Shown: positions 28,489-37,673 of the stretch, in pieces
Position numbering within the stretch: the first letter of the stretch is position 1
Layout of the letters: each line of letters starts with the position of its first letter
Translations under genes and position numbers: made by a program
The notes under the pieces: generated by a model
What the model was told of the DNA's origin: nothing
The model's input: the letters and a program-made list of their open reading frames with translations, nothing else
Databases searched by the model: none
Assembly: GCF_916618745.1 (NCBI RefSeq)
Contig: NZ_OU745373.1
Span: forward strand, 1,874,501-1,938,500
Length of the DNA: 64,000 nt
Direction: 5' to 3'
Source of the DNA: Cardiobacterium sp. Marseille-Q4385
Lineage (GTDB): Bacteria; Pseudomonadota; Gammaproteobacteria; Cardiobacteriales; Cardiobacteriaceae

Positions 28489-29922
28489 ATGGGCATCCAC
28501 AAACAGGCATGGGGCGACCTGACAAAACGCTACCTCACCGTCTGGCGCAACGTCTGGGCCGTGCGCCACGAACTCGACCCGCCCAACCGCGACCGCGACG
28601 AGCGCGACTTTCTGCCTGCGCACCTCGAACTCACTGAAACCCCTGTCAGTCCCGCGCCCAAATGGACGGCGCGGTTCATCATGCTTTTCGCCTTGCTGGC
28701 GCTTGCCTGGGCGTGGATCGGGCAACTCGATATCGTCGCCGTCGCCCAAGGCAAAACCGAGCCGGGCGGACAGAGCAAAACCATCCAGCCGCTGGAAAAC
28801 GCCGAAGTTAAAGCTATCCACGTCAGCGACGGCAAACACGTGCATGCGGGCGACACTCTGCTCGAACTGCGCGCCGTTGGCAGCGACGCCGATGTAACCC
28901 AGGCTGAACAGGCCCTGCACGCCGCCCGTCTTGCCAAGTGGCGCAACGAAGCCCTGCTCACCGCGCTCGACAAAAAACAGCCACCGCGCATGGATAAAAA
29001 AGCTGCCCTTGCTGCCGGCATTAGCGAGGCCGACTACCTGCAAGCCGAACTGCTGGCAGGCAATCAGTACCGCGCCTGGGCAGCGCAAGACCAGCAAATT
29101 CAGGCACGGATCCGCCAGAGCCAGGCCGAAGCGCGCGCCGTGCAGGCTGAAATCGACAAACTTGGCACCCTCGGTAAAATCGAAAAACAGCGCACCGCCG
29201 ATCTCGACAAACTCGTCAAACAAAATTTCATCGCTAACCACGCCTATCTCGAACAAAAAAGCAAACTCATCGCCAACCAGAATGACCTGAAAAGTCAGCA
29301 AAACCGGCGCGAACAAATCCGCGCTGCTATTGACGAAGCGAACGACAGCCGCCAGGTCAACACCCAAACCCTGCGCCGTGACACCCAGGACGCCCTGCGT
29401 CAGGCGGACGAACAAATCGCCCAGCTCAGTGCCCAGCTTGACAAGGCTCGGCAGCGGCAACGGCTGATGCGCCTCACCGCACCGGTGGACGGCACCGTGC
29501 AACAATTGGCTACCCACACCATCGGTGGCGTTGTTACCGCCGCACAGACGCTGATGGTCATCGTGCCGGATAACTACCAGATGCAGGCCAAAGTCCTCAT
29601 CCTCAACAAAGACATCGGCTTTATCCGTCAGGGGCAAGAAACCGTCATTAAAATCGAAGCCTTCCCCTACACCCGCTATGGCTACCTCACCGGGCGTGTG
29701 CAGACCATCAGCTACGACGCCATCGAACACGAACAACTCGGCCTTGTTTACGCGGCCATCATCGCACTTGACAGCGATACTCTGAATATCGAAGGCCACC
29801 CCGTACGCCTGACAGCGGGGATGAACATCACCGCCGAAATTAAAACCGGTAAACGCCGCGTCCTCGACTACCTGCTTAGTCCGCTGCAAACCAAGATCGA
29901 CGAGAGCCTGCGGCAGCGCTAA
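28489..29922 (+). CDS. type I secretion membrane fusion protein, HlyD-like
   Basis: 477 residues: a cytoplasmic N-terminus, one membrane helix near residues 63-83 (FIMLFALLALAWAWI), a biotinyl-lipoyl-like beta domain (GKTEPGGQSKTIQPLENAEVK split on both sides of the hairpin), a long alpha-helical coiled coil (~145-330, Gln/Ala/Lys-rich) and a C-terminal beta barrel. HlyD links the ABC transporter to TolC. The AGGAACACAC site precedes the ATG. Together with the HlyB-like protein and the TolC-like protein at 17.4 kb it makes a complete type I secretion set. Confidence 0.92.
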   Translation: MGIHKQAWGDLTKRYLTVWRNVWAVRHELDPPNRDRDERDFLPAHLELTETPVSPAPKWTARFIMLFALLALAWAWIGQLDIVAVAQGKTEPGGQSKTIQPLENAEVKAIHVSDGKHVHAGDTLLELRAVGSDADVTQAEQALHAARLAKWRNEALLTALDKKQPPRMDKKAALAAGISEADYLQAELLAGNQYRAWAAQDQQIQARIRQSQAEARAVQAEIDKLGTLGKIEKQRTADLDKLVKQNFIANHAYLEQKSKLIANQNDLKSQQNRREQIRAAIDEANDSRQVNTQTLRRDTQDALRQADEQIAQLSAQLDKARQRQRLMRLTAPVDGTVQQLATHTIGGVVTAAQTLMVIVPDNYQMQAKVLILNKDIGFIRQGQETVIKIEAFPYTRYGYLTGRVQTISYDAIEHEQLGLVYAAIIALDSDTLNIEGHPVRLTAGMNITAEIKTGKRRVLDYLLSPLQTKIDESLRQR

Positions 29923-29988
29923 CGACGGCTTGTCACCATCAAGGGCTCCCACCCGTGTGGGTAACCGTCCGATGGCACCTGCGCCGGG

Positions 29989-30014
29989 ATCCAGGTTTTA
30001 TCACGCTTGATGGC
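29989..30014 (-). repeat. dispersed AAGCGG-GATAAA repeat
   Basis: Minus-strand copy: GCCATCAAGCGTGATAAAAC then CTGGAT, between hlyD and the terminator at 30031. Confidence 0.6.
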
Positions 30015-30030
30015 TGAAAAGCAGGAATAG

Positions 30031-30058
30031 AAAAAGCCCTTCCAGAGGAAGGGCTTTT
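30031..30058. terminator. terminator between convergent hlyD and speA
   Basis: AAAAAGCCCTTCC-aga-GGAAGGGCTTTT, symmetric with A and T flanks. Confidence 0.88.
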
Positions 30059-30081
30059 GAGATGGGAAAAGGGCTTTCGGC

Positions 30082-32064
30082 TCACTGTTCGTAGTAGGTA
30101 TAGCCGCGCAGGCCCGCTTCGAAGGCGTTGACGAGATGCTGGCGTTCAGCGGCGCTGATGGTGCCGTTGCGCACGGCGCGTTCGGCAGTCTGGCGGAATT
30201 GCGCGAGCAGGTTATTCGGCTGGTACTCGACGTAGCTGAGCACGTCTGCCACGGAGTCGCCTTCGACTTCGCCGACGAAGTCGTAGCTGCCGTCTTCGTT
30301 GATGTAGATGGAGACGACGTGGGTGTCGCCGAGCAGGTTGTGCAGGTCGCCCAGGGTTTCCTGGTAGGCGCCGACGAGGAAGGCACCGAGGTAGTATTCT
30401 TCGTCTTCTTTGATGTGGTGCAGCGGCAGGGCGCGGCTGACTTCGCCGTTTTCGGGGAAGCGGTCGATTTTGCCGTCGCTGTCGCAGGTCATGTCGGCGA
30501 TGATGCTGTTGCGCGTCGGGCGTTCGAGGTGGCGGTGCAGCGGCACGACAGGGAAGATTTGGTCAATCGCCCAGGCGTCCGGCAGGGACTGGAAGACGCT
30601 GAAGTTGCCGTAGTAGATGTCGGCGAGCATGGTTTTCAGCACTTCGGGTTCGGAGAGGGCGTCCGGGTTGCGCTCGGCGATTTTCTGCACTTCGGCCATG
30701 ATGACCATGAAGATTTGTTCGACGCGGGAGCGGGTGCGCAGGTCTAGCTGGCCGCGCATGAAGCCGTCGCGCGCTTCGTCGCGGTAGTACACGGCGTCGT
30801 TGAAGCATTCCTGCACGGTTTTGTCCGAAAGCATGCGGTAGCTTTCCATGAGGTTGTGCACGAGTTCGTTGTCTTCGTTGTTGTCGGCGGGCAGGCGGGC
30901 GTCGGTGTAGCCGGTCACGTCCAGGATGTTGAACATGAGGACGGTGGAGTAGGCAACGGTGGAACGGCCCGATTCGGTGACGATGGTCGGGTGTTCGATG
31001 CCTTTTTCGTCCATCACCGCCTGGATGGTTTCAACCACGTCCACGCAGTATTCTTCGAGGGTGTAGTTGCGCGAGTGGATGGCGGAGGTGCGGCTGCCGT
31101 CGTAGTCCACAGCGAGGCCGCCGCCGAGGTCGAGGAAGCGCATCGGTGCGCCTTCTTCGACGAGTTCGACATAGTAGCGACAGGCTTCGCGCACGCCGGT
31201 GCGGATGTCGCGGATATTCGGGATTTGCGAGCCGAGGTGGTAGTGCAGGAATTGCAGGCAGTCAAGCATTCCCGCTGCTTTCAGGCCGTCAATGACGCCG
31301 ACGAGTTGGCTGGCGTTCAGGCCAAACATGGAGCGGTCGCCGCTGGTGGCGTTCCAATGGCCGGAGACGTGCGAGAAGAGTTTGGCGCGCACACCGATAA
31401 CGGGGCGTACGCCCATCGCCTGCGAGCTTTCGACGATGATGGGCAGTTCTGCCGGGGTTTCGATGACGAAGATGACCTGGAAGCCGAGTTTGGTCATGCC
31501 GAGACCGAGTTCGACGAATTCGCGGTCTTTGTAGCCGTTGCAGACGATGAGCGGGCCCGGCTCGGTCAGCATGGAGAGGGCGATCATGAGTTCGGCTTTG
31601 GAACCGGCTTCGAGGCCGTGCTGCCAGGGTTTGCCGAAGCGGACGATGTCTTCAATCACTTGCGCCTGCTGGTTCACCTTGATGGGGAAAACGCCCCGGT
31701 ATTTGCCCCGGTAATGGCTGCTCGCGATGGCGTTGGCGAAGCTTTCGTTGATGAGGCGGATCTGGTTTTCGAGGATGTTTTGCACACGCAGCATCACGGG
31801 CATGGTTTTGCCGCGCACTTCCATGCCTTCTATGAGGTCAAGCATGGCAATTTCAGCGCTTTTGCCGCTTGCAAGCGGGGCGTTGATGACGAGGTTGCCG
31901 TCGGCGTTCAGGCGGAAGTAGCCCGCGCCCCAGCCGCTGATGCGGTAGAGTTCGTCAGCGTCGGTGATGGTCCAGTCGGTTTGTTGGTTCAATGCGGTTC
32001 CTTGGTTGTCAGTGTGAGGAAAAGGGGTGCCATAGATGCGGAGTGCTTTGGCATGGCGCGGCAT
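30082..32064 (-). CDS. speA: biosynthetic arginine decarboxylase
   Basis: A 660-residue fold-III PLP enzyme that converts arginine to agmatine, the first step of the agmatine route to putrescine. The PLP lysine is in FPIKVNQQAQVIE near residue 130. Other typical stretches are HYHLGSQIPNIRDIRTGVREA and LDLGGGLAVDYDGSRTS. The catalytic cysteine region is VQECFNDAVYY. From ATG 32064 the first 24 residues look non-conserved; a TTG at 31992 with AAGGA upstream gives 636 residues opening LNQQTDWTITDADELY, and may be the true start. It fits with the carboxynorspermidine enzyme at 16 kb as part of polyamine synthesis. Confidence 0.92.
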   Translation of the reverse strand: MPRHAKALRIYGTPFPHTDNQGTALNQQTDWTITDADELYRISGWGAGYFRLNADGNLVINAPLASGKSAEIAMLDLIEGMEVRGKTMPVMLRVQNILENQIRLINESFANAIASSHYRGKYRGVFPIKVNQQAQVIEDIVRFGKPWQHGLEAGSKAELMIALSMLTEPGPLIVCNGYKDREFVELGLGMTKLGFQVIFVIETPAELPIIVESSQAMGVRPVIGVRAKLFSHVSGHWNATSGDRSMFGLNASQLVGVIDGLKAAGMLDCLQFLHYHLGSQIPNIRDIRTGVREACRYYVELVEEGAPMRFLDLGGGLAVDYDGSRTSAIHSRNYTLEEYCVDVVETIQAVMDEKGIEHPTIVTESGRSTVAYSTVLMFNILDVTGYTDARLPADNNEDNELVHNLMESYRMLSDKTVQECFNDAVYYRDEARDGFMRGQLDLRTRSRVEQIFMVIMAEVQKIAERNPDALSEPEVLKTMLADIYYGNFSVFQSLPDAWAIDQIFPVVPLHRHLERPTRNSIIADMTCDSDGKIDRFPENGEVSRALPLHHIKEDEEYYLGAFLVGAYQETLGDLHNLLGDTHVVSIYINEDGSYDFVGEVEGDSVADVLSYVEYQPNNLLAQFRQTAERAVRNGTISAAERQHLVNAFEAGLRGYTYYEQ

Positions 32065-32067
32065 TTT

Positions 32068-32099
32068 AAGCCCTTACCCCGTACAAGAAGGGCTTTTTT
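32068..32099 (+). terminator. terminator-like hairpin upstream of speA
   Basis: AAGCCCTT / AAGGGCTTTTTT around ACCCCGTACAAG. The T-run is on the plus strand, so it would stop plus-strand transcripts, including antisense from speA. On the minus strand there is no T-run, so leader attenuation of speA is unlikely. Confidence 0.55.
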
Positions 32100-32114
32100 G
32101 TGCGGACGGGGAAA

Positions 32115-32138
32115 CGCGGGTTTATTCCGCTTGAGAGC
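32115..32138 (-). repeat. dispersed AAGCGG-GATAAA repeat
   Basis: Minus-strand copy GCTCTCAAGCGGAATAAACC then CGCG. Confidence 0.55.
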
Positions 32139-32245
32139 TACCTGGTAATGCCGGCTTCTTTGTATCCGGCGTCGGCGTAGATACGGCAGGGCGTTTGCTG
32201 CGTTTTTCCGTCGTCTAATGTGTAGGACATGTGTATGATGCCGTT

Positions 32246-32446
32246 ATGGACAGCAAGACGCTTATCAAACGATTACAACGGGAGGGCTGGCTATTGGTCG
32301 GTGGCCGGGGGGATCACCAGAAATTCAAACATCCCGTTATCCCCGGACAGGTCATCGTGCCTCATCCGCGCAAAGACATGCCGATCGGCACTTTGCGCAG
32401 TATTTTCAGACAGGCCGGCTGGCCTTGGCCGCCGGAAGGACGTTAA
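32246..32446 (+). CDS. hicA: HicA-type mRNA interferase toxin
   Basis: 66 residues from ATG 32246 (MDSKTLIKRLQREGW); an in-frame GTG at 32231 would add five residues. The double-stranded-RNA-binding-like fold is recognisable by GWLLVGGRGDHQKFKHP, with the catalytic histidine in DHQKF, then VIVPHPRKDMPIGTLRSIFRQAG. HicA cleaves mRNA and is neutralised by HicB. The antitoxin gene follows two bases after the stop. The order toxin-antitoxin is usual for hicAB. Confidence 0.9.
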   Translation: MDSKTLIKRLQREGWLLVGGRGDHQKFKHPVIPGQVIVPHPRKDMPIGTLRSIFRQAGWPWPPEGR

Positions 32447-32448
32447 CA

Positions 32449-32844
32449 ATGTTGTATCCCGCTTTTGTGGAATTGGGTGATAAAAACCATGCTTACGGCG
32501 TGGTATTGCCGGATTTCCCCGGCTGTTTTTCCGCTGCCGACGAAATGAATGACCTGCCTGCCAGGGTGCAGGAAGCCGTTGAGCTTTATTTTGAGGGGGA
32601 GGATTTGCCGCTGCCGCCGCCTTCCGATTTGGCGACTCTACGTACGCGGCCGGAATTTGCCTATGATGGCCTGTGGATGTTATTTGACATTGACACGTCC
32701 CGTCTGACTACCCGCGCCAAACGTTTCAATGCCACCCTGCCGGAAAATCTGCTCGCTGCCATTGATGACTATGTCAAAACCCATGGTGGCAGCCGTAGCG
32801 GGTTTCTGGCCGAAGCCGCCCGGGAAAAACTGCGCAGCCATTAG
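32449..32844 (+). CDS. hicB: HicB-type antitoxin
   Basis: 131 residues from ATG 32449, preceded by GGAAGGA. The N-terminal HicB fold reads YGVVLPDFPGCFSAADE and EAVELYFEGEDLPLPPPS. The C-terminus is a ribbon-helix-helix DNA-binding segment (RFNATLPENLLAAIDDYV, GSRSGFLAEAAREKL), so it likely represses its own operon. It directly follows hicA. The unit stands alone between speA and grxB and is flanked on both sides by dispersed repeats. Confidence 0.9.
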   Translation: MLYPAFVELGDKNHAYGVVLPDFPGCFSAADEMNDLPARVQEAVELYFEGEDLPLPPPSDLATLRTRPEFAYDGLWMLFDIDTSRLTTRAKRFNATLPENLLAAIDDYVKTHGGSRSGFLAEAAREKLRSH

Positions 32845-32849
32845 GGTGA

Positions 32850-32878
32850 ACCCCGGTATTTATCCCGCTTGGTGCTGG
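32850..32878 (-). repeat. dispersed AAGCGG-GATAAA repeat
   Basis: Minus-strand copy with AAGCGGGATAAATACCGGGG, just after the hicB stop. Confidence 0.65.
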
Positions 32879-32913
32879 CCCGCGCGACTTGCGCGGGAAG
32901 ATATGATGACAAT

Positions 32914-32940
32914 GAAAAAGGCGGCTTGAGCCGCCTTTTC
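32914..32940. terminator. terminator between convergent hicB and grxB
   Basis: GAAAAAGGCGGCT-tg-AGCCGCCTTTTC, perfect stem. Confidence 0.88.
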
Positions 32941-32946
32941 GGTTAT

Positions 32947-33594
32947 TCATACCGCCTTGTCGTAATAAAGCGGCACGCCGCTTTGCTTGGCCATGCGCTC
33001 AACATAGAAGCGGATTTGCTCCGGATATTGCAGCCCTTTGACCATGGTCAGGTTGCGCAGCAGAGGGAAGGTGATGATGTCTTCATAGCCCAATCTTTCG
33101 CCGATGTGTCCCTCGCTGTGGATGAGTGCCGCCAGTTCGGGCAGGTCGGCGTGCAGTTGCGCAAGGTATTCGTCGGTACGGGCGATGTTCTCCGCGAAAT
33201 CGCCGTAGGCGGCGGTTTTTTTCGCGATGTAATAGGCGCGCGCGGATTCGGTCGCAAATTCCGGCAGACCGATTTGCACGCAGCGTGGTGCGGTCAGGCG
33301 GCTGCTGTATTTGCCGACTTTGTCCAGCCAGGCCTGTATTTCTGGACGGATGGTGTCATCCAGGCGTTCTTTGCCGGCGTATTCATCCACGAAGCGCACA
33401 ATGTCGAGGCTCTCGTCCATCGCCGTGCCGTCCGGCTTGACCAGTATCGGCACTACTTTTTCGCCGATGAGTGCCGTCGGCCCCGCTTCGTCATCGTTGG
33501 CAAAGACTTCAAGCTCCACGGGCAGGCCGCGCAAGCCGAAGATCATGCGGGCGCGCACACAGAAAGGGCAGTGGTCATAGATGTAGAGTTTCAT
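32947..33594 (-). CDS. grxB: glutaredoxin 2
   Basis: 215 residues from ATG 33594, the same length as E. coli GrxB. It is a GST-like glutaredoxin that reduces disulphides with glutathione. The active site is CPFC in MKLYIYDHCPFCVRARM, and VVPILVKPDG supplies the cis-proline. The C-terminal half is all-helical. The AGGAGCCAACC site precedes this ATG. The frame stays open upstream for another 69 codons (to 33801) with no stop, so a membrane-tethered long form is possible. Confidence 0.92.
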   Translation of the reverse strand: MKLYIYDHCPFCVRARMIFGLRGLPVELEVFANDDEAGPTALIGEKVVPILVKPDGTAMDESLDIVRFVDEYAGKERLDDTIRPEIQAWLDKVGKYSSRLTAPRCVQIGLPEFATESARAYYIAKKTAAYGDFAENIARTDEYLAQLHADLPELAALIHSEGHIGERLGYEDIITFPLLRNLTMVKGLQYPEQIRFYVERMAKQSGVPLYYDKAV

Positions 33595-33801
33595 GGTTGG
33601 CTCCTGGTTTGTGGAATCGGGAAGAATACAGATAATAATCAGGACAATAAAAATAATAACCAAGATAGGGGCACTGGCATAGAGAAATATGCCAACAGCC
33701 AGTCCTGTTATTATATCTGTTTTATCATCATTTATAATCCCAAATAAGACTGCCATTGCAAGTATAAAAACAATAAGGCAGCAGCCTGCTCTATCTTTCA
33801 T
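33595..33801 (-). CDS. small membrane reading frame running in frame into grxB
   Basis: 69 codons from ATG 33801 encoding two or three hydrophobic segments (CLIVFILAMAVLFGIIN, VIIFIVLIIICILP) with no stop before the grxB ATG. The start overlaps the stop of the preceding 79-residue gene (ATGA-type overlap), which implies coupled translation. It is A+T-rich, unlike grxB. It may be a small membrane protein that lost its stop, or a genuine membrane anchor for a longer glutaredoxin. Confidence 0.5.
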
Positions 33802-34030
33802 GGTTATCCTCTATGTCGCTTCCTGATGGCAGGAAGATTAAAGAAAAGATAAAAACCATAAAGGCGTGATAAGCAGCAGACATTATGTCGTATTTAGAGG
33901 GTTCCGAACTAATAATTATATCTAATGCTATAATGCCGACGAAAGGGCATGCTGTCATAATAAATAATCCCTTAATATCTTGATAGGGTTCAATTGCTAA
34001 AACAATTATCCCAACAATAAGAAAAAACAC
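33791..34030 (-). CDS. small membrane protein, unknown
   Basis: 79 residues with two hydrophobic segments (LIVGIIVLAIEPYQ, AFMVFIFSLIFLPSG). A+T-rich and without recognised homologues. It lies eight bases after the larger membrane gene and overlaps the next frame by 11 bases, so the three form a transcription unit between rapZ and grxB. Confidence 0.5.
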   Translation of the reverse strand: MFFLIVGIIVLAIEPYQDIKGLFIMTACPFVGIIALDIIISSEPSKYDIMSAAYHAFMVFIFSLIFLPSGSDIEDNHER

Positions 34031-34038
34031 TGTATAGA

Positions 34039-35049
34039 TTACAAAAAAGCTATTGGTATTAATGGTGGGATTAAAGAATTTAATATTGAAGTAGAAAAAA
34101 TAATAGAGGTTATGATAGTTAGTATAATAGGTGCCTTAAATAAAAGATTAAAGAAAGTTTTCCAGTAAATAGGATTGTGAAATTTTTTATACCTTTTATT
34201 TGTCATGATAATTTCTTTTTTAGTTTGAATGGTATTCTCGGCCATGCGCTTTTCAGCGGTTGGCAGAAATATGAGTGCAAGAATAAAAGTGGCAAATGTA
34301 CCAAAAACGATAAATATCGGGGAACCTGTCATAAACGGCAAGCCATAAAAGGTTAGGCCAATACCACCAAACAGATAGGTACTGATGGCGCCTGCGATCG
34401 TGCATAGCACTACGCCGACCATATTTTTACGCCAATTCATCATGATGGCGGCAAGCGCAGTCAGTGCTGACGGTATTGCACCCACAATATAATATTCTGC
34501 CATAATATAAATAAAAATATCACGACTACCACCTCCCATTCTAAAGAAGAGAAGCAAGGAGATAATTTGCGGCTCAAAAAAAGAAAAAATGAATAAGAGA
34601 CGCCAGGGACGAGAGAGTTTTTTGCTTATATTATTTGTTGTGGTAATGTTTGTTGGTAAAAGTTTAGAAAGTAAAAAGGCAAAAATTGCGCCATATAAGG
34701 CAAAGCATATAATAATGAATATTGAATCCCAGTTTATTTGTGAATAGGGTTTGTAAAAGATAAAAATTACATATATGAAACTAGCGTAAATGCCTACGGT
34801 AGATATAATAAAAGTACTTGTCCTATCACGATATAAGCGCATGGCCAAGGCGAAGATTGTAGCAATAATAGTAGTCAACAGGCTGGGCACAATAAGGGTG
34901 TAAAAACCAATAATTATGACCAAATTGATTATATCATGGTACTTGAAAAATAAGAGCGCGAACAGCAGTGAGACAAGGACAGGAAAGAGAAATGTCAGTA
35001 GTAATGCATTGACAAGAAAGCTCCATTGCCAATAGGTTTGTGGTTTCAT
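34039..35049 (-). CDS. polytopic membrane protein, unknown
   Basis: 336 residues with about nine or ten hydrophobic segments and short polar loops. No transporter signature was recognised. The G+C content is clearly lower than rapZ upstream and grxB downstream. It begins 28 bases after the rapZ stop on the same strand. Together with the two small membrane frames downstream it seems to be an inserted cassette. Confidence 0.6.
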   Translation of the reverse strand: MKPQTYWQWSFLVNALLLTFLFPVLVSLLFALLFFKYHDIINLVIIIGFYTLIVPSLLTTIIATIFALAMRLYRDRTSTFIISTVGIYASFIYVIFIFYKPYSQINWDSIFIIICFALYGAIFAFLLSKLLPTNITTTNNISKKLSRPWRLLFIFSFFEPQIISLLLFFRMGGGSRDIFIYIMAEYYIVGAIPSALTALAAIMMNWRKNMVGVVLCTIAGAISTYLFGGIGLTFYGLPFMTGSPIFIVFGTFATFILALIFLPTAEKRMAENTIQTKKEIIMTNKRYKKFHNPIYWKTFFNLLFKAPIILTIITSIIFSTSILNSLIPPLIPIAFL

Positions 35050-35077
35050 CGTCTGTTACCTCGCGGTTTTGATAGCG

Positions 35078-35947
35078 CTATTCGCCATGCCCCGCTGCGT
35101 AGGCTTTTCTGTCGCGGTGCTCGATATGCAGGCCGGGGAAGTCGGGTTTGAGCAGGGCGCCGATTTTTTCAGTGACGTACACGCTGCGGTGCTGGCCGCC
35201 GGTGCAACCGATGCCAATGGTGAGGTAAGCGCGGTTGCTGCCCTGGACGAAGGCCGGCAGCCAGTTTTTCAGGTAGGCGGCGGTGTCGGAGACGAAGCGG
35301 CGCGGTTCGTCGTAGCGTTCGAGGAATTCGATGATGGGCGTATCGCTGCCGCTGTAGGCACGGATGGCGGGATCCCAGTAGGGGTTCGGCAGGAAGCGCA
35401 CGTCGAAGAGGAAGTCGGCGTTGACCGGTGTACCGTGTTTGAAGCCGAAGGATTGCAGGGTGATGATGAGCGAGGGGGCAGCGTCGCCGAGGACGGTGCG
35501 CAGGCGGTCTTTGAGCTGGTAAACGCTGTAATGGCTGGTGTCGAGGATGATGTCGGCAAGGTTCATCAGCGGGTTTAGGAGGTGTCGCTCGTACTCGATG
35601 GCTTCCGGCAGGGCGCGCGGGTTTTCGGCATGGATGTGCAGCGGGTGCGGGCGGCGTGTTTCGCTGTAGCGGCGCACGAGGACATCGGTGTCGGCGGTGA
35701 GGAAGAGGATCTGGATGTCCGCCAGCGTGCGCAGGTTGCGGATTTTTTCCGGCAGGGCGGCGAGGTCGGCAGCATTACGCGAGTCCATGGCGACGGCGAC
35801 GGGCTGCGGCTGTTTGCCGGCGAAGTCGCGCACGAGGCTGTCAAGCAGTGCGCTCGGCAGGTTGTCAATGCAGTAGTAGCCGAGGTCTTCGAGGGTGTCG
35901 AGGGCGATGGTTTTGCCCGCCCCGGCCAGTCCGGTGATGATGAGCAT
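35078..35947 (-). CDS. rapZ: RNase adapter / nucleotide-binding protein RapZ
   Basis: 289 residues from ATG 35947 (MLIITGLAGAGKTIALDTLED), close to E. coli RapZ (284). The P-loop is GLAGAGKT; a second signature DNLPSALLDSL follows. The C-terminal regulatory domain has IGIGCTGGQHRSVYVTEKI and HRDRK. In enterobacteria RapZ binds the sRNA GlmZ and directs RNase E to it, controlling glucosamine-6-phosphate synthesis; it may also act more broadly. The usual ptsN/npr neighbours are absent. A very long upstream extension of this frame is antisense to fumC and is not real. Confidence 0.92.
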   Translation of the reverse strand: MLIITGLAGAGKTIALDTLEDLGYYCIDNLPSALLDSLVRDFAGKQPQPVAVAMDSRNAADLAALPEKIRNLRTLADIQILFLTADTDVLVRRYSETRRPHPLHIHAENPRALPEAIEYERHLLNPLMNLADIILDTSHYSVYQLKDRLRTVLGDAAPSLIITLQSFGFKHGTPVNADFLFDVRFLPNPYWDPAIRAYSGSDTPIIEFLERYDEPRRFVSDTAAYLKNWLPAFVQGSNRAYLTIGIGCTGGQHRSVYVTEKIGALLKPDFPGLHIEHRDRKAYAAGHGE

Positions 35948-36019
35948 TTTGGTGGCCTTTTCTGGTGATTGGTGTGGATATTGTAGGCGCATTGCCGCGA
36001 CCCTGCACGGCGCAGGTGT

Positions 36020-36025
36020 TATAAT
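36020..36025 (+). promoter_or_regulatory. probable fumC promoter -10 box
   Basis: Perfect TATAAT 31 bases before the fumC ATG. A matching -35 box at good spacing is not clear. Confidence 0.5.
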
Positions 36026-36055
36026 TGTCACACTTTTCAACACGAGGTAAACGCT

Positions 36056-37444
<1,389 letters not shown>

Positions 37445-37458
37445 ACCTGCACCAACTG

Positions 37459-37490
37459 AAAAAGCGCTGCCGGAAGGCGGCGCTTTTTTT
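37459..37490 (+). terminator. fumC terminator
   Basis: AAAAAGCGC-tgccggaaggcg-GCGCTTTTTTT; the inner bases extend the stem. Confidence 0.88.
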
Positions 37491-37517
37491 GTGCTTGCGA
37501 GGTGGCGGGGAACAGGC

Positions 37518-37569
37518 GCTCAAGCGGGATAAATACTGGGTTCGCCAAGCGGGATAAAACCAGGATTTT
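37518..37569 (+). repeat. dispersed AAGCGG-GATAAA repeat, tandem pair
   Basis: Two head-to-tail copies: GCTCAAGCGGGATAAATACT at 37518 and GCCAAGCGGGATAAAACCAG at 37544. These are the best matches to the core AAGCGGGATAAA in the window. Confidence 0.7.
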
Positions 37570-37673
37570 TGTGAAGATTGCCAGAAGCAAACACAGGAAT
37601 CCCCAGAAAAGACCTGCATGAACAGATGGCAAGGCGTATCATACGCAAGATTTTTTCATCATCAGGAGGCATC

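Noticed and set aside
28408..29952. 514-codon minus-strand frame
   Set aside because: Antisense shadow of hlyD.
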